64,000 nucleotides of DNA from Barthelona sp. PCE. Taxonomy: Eukaryota; Metamonada: BaSk clade. Shown here piece after piece: positions 39,343-47,600 of the stretch. Under the pieces are notes generated by a model that saw only the letters and a program-made list of their open reading frames with translations, made no database searches and was not told the DNA's origin. A program made the translations under genes and the position numbers. The first letter of the stretch is position 1; each line of letters begins with the position of its first letter. The stretch is taken from assembly GCA_040285745.1 (NCBI GenBank), contig JAUFOR010000008.1:1798001-1862000 (forward strand), read 5' to 3'.

Positions 39343-39422
39343 GTAAGTGAAAGGAAGAATATGTTTAAAACAAGTTTTTCCTTATCTATTCATCTTTCTT
39401 TAAATTTGAACTTAAAATTTCC
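39343..39422. promoter_or_regulatory. 80-base divergent promoter region
   Basis: Two genes start back to back here. The T-rich stretch ends in CTTTAAATTTGAA about 15-25 bases before the plus-strand start; TTTAAA elements also sit shortly upstream of the genes at 42148 and 28991. Promoter function is inferred from position alone. Confidence 0.3.
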
Positions 39423-39914
39423 ATGAAACCCAAGATAGGTGTTAGAAAGCGGGTTATTGAACTTTGCAAGCATGATAATCAAGTGAATTTTTTGTTTGAA
39501 TGCATTCTTGGTTTGTTAGAAGTAGACAATGAAGCCAACAGATATTCATCACAGGAGGCAGGTCAAATTTTATCTCAACTATATCCGGGTTTATCATTCA
39601 ATGATGATGCATTTGAAGAAATTTGGAGTATGGTTTGCACTGATTTCGCTATTAATTTGGTGAATGATGTTGAAAATGGATTATCTCAAGTTTTGCAAGA
39701 TATAACTTCAAAGCATACGCCATTTTTATTACCTAAGATCCCAAGATCTATGAGATCTGCTGTGAAAGTGTCTCTACTAGATTGGTATGGACAGAATCCA
39801 GAAGTTACATCGATTCCTGATGAAATGATCCGGAAATTTTGTGTTCAACATGGAGTTTCAGCAAGTGAAGTACAGCGACAGTTCAGTATCCTTAAGAGAT
39901 CGAATTTTTTGTAG
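39423..39914 (+). CDS. small protein with homeodomain-like C-terminus
   Basis: The 163-residue product is largely helical. The last 55 residues, which include LLDWYGQNPEVTSIPDEMI, then RKFCVQHGVSASEVQRQFSI and LKRSNF, follow the spacing of a TALE/KN-type homeodomain: helix 1 'L--W---N', a Pro-x-x-E/M start to helix 2, and a recognition helix 'v-a-eVq--F---kR'. The invariant Trp before Phe is replaced by Gln, so it is diverged. Residues 1-105 have no recognised fold. DNA binding is therefore a tentative inference, and a different helix-turn-helix is possible. The stop is TAG. The ATG at 39423 is preceded by an AT-rich promoter-like spacer. Confidence 0.65.
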   Translation: MKPKIGVRKRVIELCKHDNQVNFLFECILGLLEVDNEANRYSSQEAGQILSQLYPGLSFNDDAFEEIWSMVCTDFAINLVNDVENGLSQVLQDITSKHTPFLLPKIPRSMRSAVKVSLLDWYGQNPEVTSIPDEMIRKFCVQHGVSASEVQRQFSILKRSNFL

Positions 39915-39966
39915 CTCTTAACCCCAACCATGAAAATACTGCAATAACAGGAAATTTGAAAAGAAT

Positions 39967-40061
39967 GTAAGTATGCGGGTGTTTTTCAATTTCTCACCAT
40001 TTTAAGGTTTCCTATTTATTTTATTGTATTATTTAGTAATTGAAATACTACTATTTTTCAG
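39967..40061 (+). other. possible 5' UTR intron
   Basis: GTAAGTATG at 39967 and TACTATTTTTCAG ending at 40061 have the form of a donor and a pyrimidine-rich acceptor directly before an ATG. The ends differ from the better-supported intron at 23301-23386, which has CTAAC fused to its acceptor. There is no coding exon upstream, so this would be a leader intron if real. Confidence 0.25.
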
Positions 40062-40217
40062 ATGTATGGACTTCCAAACTCTGAAGAAGGTAGCCCGTAT
40101 GCGGCACCATATCCGAACTCAGATCTCTGTAAAGAATCTGATTACTTTCCTTTATTACCCGTTAACATGGATGAGACTCTGGAAGAAAATCAAATAACTC
40201 ATAGTTTACAAATTTGA
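40062..40217 (+). CDS. possible 51-residue protein
   Basis: A short frame begins at the ATG directly after a CAG acceptor-like sequence and ends in TGA. The product starts MYGLPNSEEGSPYAAPYPNS and is polar, Pro/Ser-rich at the front and acidic in the middle. It shows no known domain. Composition is more protein-like than the surrounding spacer, but its 3' end overlaps the stop of the convergent gene by 12 bases. It is listed as a candidate only. Confidence 0.3.
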   Translation: MYGLPNSEEGSPYAAPYPNSDLCKESDYFPLLPVNMDETLEENQITHSLQI

Positions 40218-42011
40218 TTCTTCAATAATTGAACTGATTTGCCTAATAAAATCAATTTTTTTTCCCTTATCCATCTTTATGATGAAATCAAACAAGTCAC
40301 TGTAATTATATGTCGTAAATGGAATCCAATCATTACATGAAATTTGCCTTAGAAATTCAGAAGCTAATGATACTCTTACTCTCAACAAATTCCAGAAACT
40401 TGTCGAGGTAAAAATACTAAATAGACTTGCAATGAAGTAGCAATTCATCTTTGTTGGAGATTTCAAAGATAATAAAATCAATTTTTGTATCAAAGAATGA
40501 GATAGAATTGTTGAGGTACTTATAAGTTGAGCTGTTGTTGAATTTTTTTCCAATCTCAAAATAAAGTGGATAAATGGTTCAACACATCTAGTTTGTTGCA
40601 AAACCATTTTGCAACTCTCCATAAAAATTTTCTTTTCAAATTCATCTTCTGTGAAATACGGAGCTATTGCAAAAATTAGTTCATAGTACATTTTAAAAAA
40701 ACCTGTTGTCATTTGATTCATGTTAGATTTTATCAACATTGAACTTAATTCTATAAAGTATTCAACTAAATTCAATTTCATGTCAGGATACTTTGAAACA
40801 TACCAAACAACTGAAACTTCGAAGTCGGAAGCTATCAAGCTAAGTAAGCTATAAATACCATCGGATAAAACCGTGTGCTTAACTGGATATTTAGATTGTA
40901 TTTTTTTTGCATTTCTCAACAATGCAACCAAATTTAGAAAAAGTGTAACCTTACTTGAAGAAGCATAATTATTTGAGAAAATATGATTAAATATGAGAAT
41001 AGAACTAGATAATAGGATCAAAATGTGTTCAAAGTCAAAATTTGTAGCGTTTTGAAAAATTTGGCACAAAAAATTTGTGAATTGCAGCTCAAATTCACAA
41101 AACGGAGATAAACCAACATAAAATGATGAAGAAAAGGGTGCAACACTAAGTGCAATACACAATACACAAGTATGATAATTGTTACCTTTCAAAAATTGTT
41201 CTTTTAAGTCTTCCATGCTCATATTAGACAGACTAGAAATCATACTTGATAGTACAGAAATATTACATTGCTCAAATAAAATATCAGAAAAAAACTGTTC
41301 GGGAATAAAATGATTGGAAATTGGTTGTTCTGGTAAAGTATCAACTTCATCCTTAAATTTTTTTAACAATGCATCAATATCATGTTTAGCTACAATGTGT
41401 TCTAGAAAAGGTGCTCCCAATGCTATTGTTCTTGTGATAACAGATCTCAAAGGAGGTTTCCATCCGAATAACGAGTCATTTATAGTTAATAGGTCAGATT
41501 CCATTGTACAATGATTTATGACGTTAATGGTCAAACTTCTCAAACTATTCAACATAGCAGTATTAAATCCGCATTGTTCTTCAACATCATCGAGAAAATC
41601 TGTAATATTCGAAGTTGAAGTATAATTATTTTGTAAAGATATTGGAACTGAATATACAATGTTGCAGTTTTGCATTATAAACTGTTCAGGGAGAGAATGA
41701 GCAACAAAAATTTTCATATGTTCGAAAAAACTTTCAGCCTTAAACTCTCCATGTTCAGCAGGAAAGCCGACAATTTTTGAAAGATAACTTTTTTGCTGTT
41801 GTCCAAGAGGATCAAACAACTCTGAATGATAATATGAATAGTAAAAACCAAGAAAGGAGAAGTTATCAATATCTTGTTGAATAACACAAACACAATCATC
41901 AAACAAAATGTTTAGAGTACAAATAGTTTCAATTATTTTGCTTGAAATGGGTCCGTTACTACATTCTGCACTTACGTATTGACATGATTTTGAGTTAGCT
42001 ATGAACAACAT
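40206..42011 (-). CDS. unrecognised helical protein
   Basis: The 601-residue protein has no signal peptide of normal form and no clear membrane segment, although hydrophobic helices such as FEHILILLSSSILIF occur around residue 340. The pattern of amphipathic helices suggests a HEAT/ARM or similar solenoid. I recognise no motif and cannot assign a function. Its base composition is AT-rich, like the two large surface proteins on either side, and it may evolve quickly. The ATG at 42011 is the first in frame. It is divergent from the gene at 42148 with 136 bases between starts. Confidence 0.7.
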   Translation of the reverse strand: MLFIANSKSCQYVSAECSNGPISSKIIETICTLNILFDDCVCVIQQDIDNFSFLGFYYSYYHSELFDPLGQQQKSYLSKIVGFPAEHGEFKAESFFEHMKIFVAHSLPEQFIMQNCNIVYSVPISLQNNYTSTSNITDFLDDVEEQCGFNTAMLNSLRSLTINVINHCTMESDLLTINDSLFGWKPPLRSVITRTIALGAPFLEHIVAKHDIDALLKKFKDEVDTLPEQPISNHFIPEQFFSDILFEQCNISVLSSMISSLSNMSMEDLKEQFLKGNNYHTCVLCIALSVAPFSSSFYVGLSPFCEFELQFTNFLCQIFQNATNFDFEHILILLSSSILIFNHIFSNNYASSSKVTLFLNLVALLRNAKKIQSKYPVKHTVLSDGIYSLLSLIASDFEVSVVWYVSKYPDMKLNLVEYFIELSSMLIKSNMNQMTTGFFKMYYELIFAIAPYFTEDEFEKKIFMESCKMVLQQTRCVEPFIHFILRLEKNSTTAQLISTSTILSHSLIQKLILLSLKSPTKMNCYFIASLFSIFTSTSFWNLLRVRVSLASEFLRQISCNDWIPFTTYNYSDLFDFIIKMDKGKKIDFIRQISSIIEESNL

Positions 42012-42147
42012 TGTAAATAAGTAAAGATATTTGAAAGCATTAGTTTTTCGTTCATTTTACATCATTATAGCATGTATATCTATTATAAACTTTTTTTTTG
42101 GCATTTGAAGGAGAATAATAAGTGCTATATATTTAAAAACCTTTTCT

Positions 42148-45100
42148 ATGTCAAGGTTTAAAGTTTTACTAATATTTTTGTTTGCAATAGGTACATGTAC
42201 TAATATAGCAACATTCGCACTGAGCGATTTATATGTTCCTGTTTTGAAATCAATGAATGGAATTAGTTCATTTGTTTCAATAGGTGAGCTTATGTCTGCA
42301 GTATCAGTGGATCAACATCTCAATGATAGTTTTACTGTACCTCAAGATTTTGTCTATGAAGAATTTTTGTCAGAATTTTTTGGCAATTTTTCTATAGCTC
42401 TTTATACGGAAAATTATGATCATTCATATGCATCATTTGAGAAGGTTGAGGCTATTCTACGTTCATTGGATTCATTTTTTTTGACCAATTTCAATATTTC
42501 GATTGACTGTTCTGACATTAGTTTTTCAACCATTCCCAACATCATTGGAACAAGTAACTGTATTTTAAATCGTGCATTGCAATCACCTTCACAGCCTTTT
42601 GTTAAGGATTTAAACATTGCAATTTCAAATTTTTACAGTGATTTGGGAGATGTTTATCCTGATTGTTTTTTTGATAGTGAGTCGCAAAATGTTTATTTAA
42701 ACACTTCTTCTATTGACTGTGTTGGTTCAGTCGTTACAGATCATGATTTATTTGTTAATACTTCTTGGAATTTGGGAAATTTGTTCACTGATACAGGAAG
42801 ATTTAAAGTTGTCAGTTCAATTAGTTTGTCCAGTGGTGTTCCGTTGGTTGTTTCTGATAGTAATACTAATGTGTGTCCATCACCGAATTGTACAAATCAA
42901 GAAACCAGCTATTACCCATCAAGTTCTCTTTTAGGTAGTTTTTTTTTTGGAATATGTCCTGATACCTCAGCATACAGTGGAATACGAAGAGATGAGAATG
43001 ATCACCCTCTAATACACCTTAGTTGCGTTCCTGATGGAGAAAAAAATGATGGATCTACTTGTGATGCTATAGATAACGCTCATTTTACTTGTTCTTTAAA
43101 TGAATGTTTTGCAATATGTGATAAAGGAGGATGGTATAATTCTGGAACAAATGAATCAGTCGTTTGTAGTGAAGCACCTGTTGGTTACTATTCTCCTGAA
43201 TGTGATCAAAACATTTTTCTATGTGAAGATCTTACTTCTGATGAAATTCTAGTTTTAAAACATGATATTGGCAGCTGTATGGATAATTGCAGTACAGTTA
43301 CTAAAGCATCAGGTGTATTTTCGATGCAGCTTGGTGAACAGGCTATCCTATTCTTGGATGGCATTAGCAATGGTGATACTTTTACTTTATTTACCATTAA
43401 TTCAACGACAATATCAGTGTCTTGTACAACACAATGTTCATTGTTTATTTCTAACGATTCAATATCAAATCATAAGTTGTTTGAATGGGATTTTAAATCC
43501 ACTTCAACGTTTTCCTTATTATACAATGATAAATGGTTTATATGTGTTGACTCGTTAATAATAGGATCTTTTTTTGAAGAATTTAACGATCTAATTGTTT
43601 TTGGTAGTGATGTTGGAACTTCATCTGTTTTTGTGACGGATGCTTTAATTATTCCTTCAGATCATGTAATTCAGGTCGGTGTTTTCCCTTTCAAACATGA
43701 AAGCATAGTAGTTTGTCCTTACGGGAGAGAAGGATCTGAGTGTGCATGTGAGAATGGAATGTTGGATTTGAATATAACATGTTTATCACCATGTTCTGAG
43801 GGATTTGAATTTTCTGAGGAGTTGCAATGCGTATCTGTGTCGCCAGCAATGATTAGAACAAGTAATTTGAGTATCAGTTCCACTGTTTCATTAGTGTTCG
43901 AATTTGTACAATTTTTTGATGAAAATGACGTTGTTTTAGAGGCTCAGGGTGTTGTTTTTGACACTAACAGTATGATTAACTTTGATTTTGGCGATTTAAT
44001 TGATATTTTTTCGATTGTTTTTATTTTGAAAGATGATTCTTTAATATTTAACTTGTCTATTCAGGTTGGATCGGAAGAAATGATCATATCTCATGTTGGA
44101 GGATGGAGTTTATCTGTGTTTACATTTGAATTTACTGATGATATTGCTGTTTTGAGAGATGAATTGGAGTACACTCCTTCTTATGGTCATTTATTGTCAT
44201 ATGGTGATGTTTCTGAACTTAGTACATGGTTTGGTCAAATATATAAGCTTTTTGGGGAAAACATAACTGATTCTTATATAAGGTTTGTTGCTAATGTAAG
44301 TTATAATGATGATGTGTTCCTTGCTTTTGGAAACATTACTCTACCATGTTTGTCCGAGTGTTTACCGCTTCAAATTGATTTTCTTTTCCCGTTTGTCTTA
44401 AGCAAAACTGTTAATGTTTGTGGTTTTCAACCAGAGTTCAATATTTCAGTTTTTCCTGTGTATGATAGTCTTGTTGTAGTGAATGTTAGTCACAATATTG
44501 CTTCATTTTCTTCGGCAATAGATTGGCATATTTCTGGATTTGGTTTCTCGGTCTTTAAAAACGCTATCACAGAATCTATGTCATTTAGTTTGGGATCTTT
44601 TTTCAACTCGGTTGACTATTGTTTAACTTTTACTGAATATACAACAGGAAAGAATTATTCTGTTGAAGAATGTTTCACTGTAACACTGAACTCACACATT
44701 ATAGATTCTATTATATATGGAAATGGTACTGTTTTGTTGAATGAAATAGATCTATACAATTCCAGTTATGTCTGTACGGTCAATAATGTTGAGTTTCCAG
44801 TACTTAATAATGTTTTTGTGATTAACACTACTTTTAATGGATTGTACAACATTTCATGTTATATTCTGTTTAACTCTTCAGTTTCATCGTCAACAGAGTG
44901 GTCAGAATATTTTGTTTCTCCTGCAATTACCCCTTCTTATATTTTGAATGAGTGTTCAAATAGTAGTTACTCTCCATTTTCATTTGATTCAATTCCAAAT
45001 TACATCACAACCAAATGTCTTACTAATAATACTATTCTTTTAAGTGGAAATTCAATTAATTTGACTGTTGGATTGAGTCATACTTGTTGGATTGAAGATG

Positions 45101-46023
45101 AAGGAATTAAAAGTAAGAATGCTTCAGTTTTTATCCCATTTTGTCCTATTGGAAACTTTGATGGGCACATAATTCTTGTGAATGGGTCAGTATTAACTGA
45201 TTTGAACAATGTATTAGTTGAAGCCAGATCATTTTTGCTCTCATGCGACAATATGATTTGTTTGGACAATAGTTGCTTTGATATTTTTAGTTTGGATTCA
45301 ACTATTTCATTAGTTTCAAATTTTAACAATGGAGTTTTCTTTGGCAATTTTTCATGTTTATCATCATCAAATTGGGCAGGAATACATCTCAATTTGGTGA
45401 ATAATATAACAGTTCCTTCTGTTTGTGATGAAGTTTGCCAAATAGTAGTTGATTCTAAACTTCCTTTAGTTTCTCTTTCAGAGAAGAATGTTGTGGTTTC
45501 AAATTCTAACGTAATAGATGTTGAAGTAGAGTTTGGTTTGTCATCTTTAAACATTGAATTATGCTTTGAAAATTCTATTTGTTCCAATGTAACATATAAT
45601 GTGATTAGGTATGGATATGATGTTAGTACACTGATGGAAATGTTCCCATGTGGAAAAACAGTTGACATATTTAGTGCAGATATTCCTGCATACTTGTCGA
45701 ATGTGAGAATATTTGCAGAGCTGACGAACAACTCTGTTATTAGAATATCTTCAGGAAACAGATTGAACGACACTATTCGACGAATTATTCTGTATCATGA
45801 TCATTTACATGAATCTAATCAGCCAGTTACATTAGATTGTGTTTGTATTCCAAAAGCCTTTGCCCCACCATCAGAAGAAATGGTTTCCAATACAGTTGTT
45901 TATGGGTTTTTATTTTTCATTTTGGGTTATGTAACTCGTAATGGTTTCATCATGGGAATCAGAGCTAAAAGACGTCAAAAAGCATTATTAGAATACGAAA
46001 CATTTGACCGAAGTTGGACTTAA
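42148..46023 (+). CDS. large glycosylated type I membrane protein
   Basis: This 1,291-residue protein starts with a signal peptide (hydrophobic residues 4-24, with CTNIATFALS at the end). The ectodomain is beta-rich and crowded with Asn-x-Ser/Thr sites. Cysteine-rich parts lie near 240-390, and an EGF-like stretch near 530-570 contains CPYGREGSECACENGM. A jelly-roll-like segment near 390-520 resembles the one in the 35599 gene. One membrane segment (about 1,245-1,270, VVYGFLFFILGYVTRNGFIMG) is followed by a short basic tail (RAKRRQK). It is thus anchored at the cell surface with little cytoplasmic part. An adhesin or lectin-like role is a guess; no family can be named. A TTTAAAAA element lies about 15 bases before the start. 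Confidence 0.8.
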   Translation: MSRFKVLLIFLFAIGTCTNIATFALSDLYVPVLKSMNGISSFVSIGELMSAVSVDQHLNDSFTVPQDFVYEEFLSEFFGNFSIALYTENYDHSYASFEKVEAILRSLDSFFLTNFNISIDCSDISFSTIPNIIGTSNCILNRALQSPSQPFVKDLNIAISNFYSDLGDVYPDCFFDSESQNVYLNTSSIDCVGSVVTDHDLFVNTSWNLGNLFTDTGRFKVVSSISLSSGVPLVVSDSNTNVCPSPNCTNQETSYYPSSSLLGSFFFGICPDTSAYSGIRRDENDHPLIHLSCVPDGEKNDGSTCDAIDNAHFTCSLNECFAICDKGGWYNSGTNESVVCSEAPVGYYSPECDQNIFLCEDLTSDEILVLKHDIGSCMDNCSTVTKASGVFSMQLGEQAILFLDGISNGDTFTLFTINSTTISVSCTTQCSLFISNDSISNHKLFEWDFKSTSTFSLLYNDKWFICVDSLIIGSFFEEFNDLIVFGSDVGTSSVFVTDALIIPSDHVIQVGVFPFKHESIVVCPYGREGSECACENGMLDLNITCLSPCSEGFEFSEELQCVSVSPAMIRTSNLSISSTVSLVFEFVQFFDENDVVLEAQGVVFDTNSMINFDFGDLIDIFSIVFILKDDSLIFNLSIQVGSEEMIISHVGGWSLSVFTFEFTDDIAVLRDELEYTPSYGHLLSYGDVSELSTWFGQIYKLFGENITDSYIRFVANVSYNDDVFLAFGNITLPCLSECLPLQIDFLFPFVLSKTVNVCGFQPEFNISVFPVYDSLVVVNVSHNIASFSSAIDWHISGFGFSVFKNAITESMSFSLGSFFNSVDYCLTFTEYTTGKNYSVEECFTVTLNSHIIDSIIYGNGTVLLNEIDLYNSSYVCTVNNVEFPVLNNVFVINTTFNGLYNISCYILFNSSVSSSTEWSEYFVSPAITPSYILNECSNSSYSPFSFDSIPNYITTKCLTNNTILLSGNSINLTVGLSHTCWIEDEGIKSKNASVFIPFCPIGNFDGHIILVNGSVLTDLNNVLVEARSFLLSCDNMICLDNSCFDIFSLDSTISLVSNFNNGVFFGNFSCLSSSNWAGIHLNLVNNITVPSVCDEVCQIVVDSKLPLVSLSEKNVVVSNSNVIDVEVEFGLSSLNIELCFENSICSNVTYNVIRYGYDVSTLMEMFPCGKTVDIFSADIPAYLSNVRIFAELTNNSVIRISSGNRLNDTIRRIILYHDHLHESNQPVTLDCVCIPKAFAPPSEEMVSNTVVYGFLFFILGYVTRNGFIMGIRAKRRQKALLEYETFDRSWT

Positions 46024-46097
46024 ATTTTTTGAGTCAGTAAAAAAAAAGATAAAAAAAATTCCAAAAAGGCTACCATTAACACATTTATCAACAACTT

Positions 46098-47267
46098 TTA
46101 TTGAAGTCTTAGAGATGCGGCGGCAGCAGATAATGGGTTATAAACAACTTCTTCTTTCTTTTGATCTTCAAAACTGAGATTAGTAACCTTTGTTTTGTCC
46201 ATTCTAAATGCAGTCATACCAGCTAAGGAAGAACCAGCAGCAGAAATGGCAGTCATTGCAGCACGAGAATATCCTTCACGAGGTTTTTCATATTTTCCTC
46301 TTTGTACTTCTTTATAAAGCCAAATGTAAAGAATAAGTAATCCAATAATTAGAAGAATATCAAGTGTGAGATGAGTTTCACATACCCAAGCGGGTTCAGG
46401 ATTAAATACTTCAATAATCTTGATAATTAATAAGATAAAAGCAATTAAACACATTGCCATTTGACTCATCGAAATTGTACCACGCAGTGGAGGTCTTTCC
46501 CACATTAAGAAAAGAATAAATACAGATGCTAAAAGTATTATTAAAGCATCTAACCATTGAATAGTCCAACAAAAACCTGATAAACCAAATCCATTAAGAT
46601 TATTCACATATCTGCAAGTTTTTTCACTTAAATCACCTAGTAAACTTTCAAGATGTGAATATTCATCAATGAATACTGCATGATCTTTTGATGAAGCAAT
46701 ACGATGGAATGTTGCATTATGACTTTTTGCCTCTGGACCAACACCAATAGTATAAATTTCAACTTTTTTCATTTTTGATGCATAAGCAGCTTCTTCTGCC
46801 GCAGTTGCATTGTTTGGTTGTCCATCGGTCAATACAATCATTACATGATGTGATCCATAACCAGTTCGACCATGAGCATCAAGCTCTAATTGACCTAGTC
46901 GAAGTCCAGCTTCCAAATCTGTCAAACCTTTGATAGGCTCTGTCCTGTCAATGGCCTGCTCAATTACACAAGGTGTTCCAGTTAAACAAACTTCACTACG
47001 TGCTCCAGTACTAAATTGAACAACACTCATATGTGTTGCAAAATCACTAACGCTGAAATTGTACACAGCATTGCGTGTGAAGTCAAGAATCTTGTCCCAT
47101 GCATCGGTAGATCCTGTATCTGTAGGATTAAAAATTGAAAGGGAAGAATCAAGCACCATAATTACATCAATGGGTGCGTTACACACAGGCTGGTTGGTTC
47201 CAGTAGTATCAGCAGCATTAGCAATACCTAAAAGCAAAGTAAACAACAGAAAAATATATACTTTCAT
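46098..47267 (-). CDS. membrane-anchored von Willebrand A domain protein
   Basis: The 389-residue protein has a signal peptide (1-18, MKVYIFLLFTLLLGIANA) and a von Willebrand A domain from about 30 to 215. All parts of the metal-ion-dependent adhesion site are present: DSSLS (40-44), the Thr in KGLTDLEAGL (near 118) and the Asp in VLTDGQPNN (near 153). Such sites bind ligands through a divalent metal. After the domain come three hydrophobic segments between about 230 and 330, then a basic tail of about 60 residues. The combination of an extracellular A domain with three membrane spans is uncommon; no orthologue comes to mind. It converges with the surface protein gene (74 bases between stops). 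Cell adhesion is inferred. Confidence 0.85.
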   Translation of the reverse strand: MKVYIFLLFTLLLGIANAADTTGTNQPVCNAPIDVIMVLDSSLSIFNPTDTGSTDAWDKILDFTRNAVYNFSVSDFATHMSVVQFSTGARSEVCLTGTPCVIEQAIDRTEPIKGLTDLEAGLRLGQLELDAHGRTGYGSHHVMIVLTDGQPNNATAAEEAAYASKMKKVEIYTIGVGPEAKSHNATFHRIASSKDHAVFIDEYSHLESLLGDLSEKTCRYVNNLNGFGLSGFCWTIQWLDALIILLASVFILFLMWERPPLRGTISMSQMAMCLIAFILLIIKIIEVFNPEPAWVCETHLTLDILLIIGLLILYIWLYKEVQRGKYEKPREGYSRAAMTAISAAGSSLAGMTAFRMDKTKVTNLSFEDQKKEEVVYNPLSAAAASLRLQ

Positions 47268-47600
47268 TATTCGGTTAATAGAGTAACAAGAAACTAATAC
47301 AAGAACCTGAAATCACAGGCAAAGAATTTGCTAACTCTTGAAAAGGAAGTAATACAAGAAAACAAGACACTGATGTTTTAGAAATCGAAATTATTGTTTT
47401 TTGGTGTAAATCATTATTCACCTGATGATATAAGTGCATTATAGGGACATTCATTATGTATAAAAGCTGTAAAATGAAACTTCCTATGAGATTTTTTTTA
47501 TTTTTCATTCTTTCATATTTTAAGGTTCTACATTAATTCCTTTGGGATTATTTATTGCTAAGTGTACGATCATGCGCAAAATTACTGTACATTTATTATC
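47268..47600. other. spacer upstream of the vWA gene
   Basis: About 330 AT-rich bases between the start of the vWA gene and the end of IFT88, both on the minus strand. A 77-codon minus-strand frame (47508-47275) begins with ATG and is rich in hydrophobic residues, but it resembles no protein and has no signal I can defend. The promoter of the vWA gene should be here. Confidence 0.4.

Noticed and set aside
45078-45773. 231-codon minus-strand frame
   Set aside because: Lies entirely antisense inside the well-supported 42148-46023 gene and shows no motif.
47275-47508. 77-codon minus-strand frame between the vWA gene and IFT88
   Set aside because: It starts with ATG but has random-looking hydrophobic composition and no motif; left within the spacer description.
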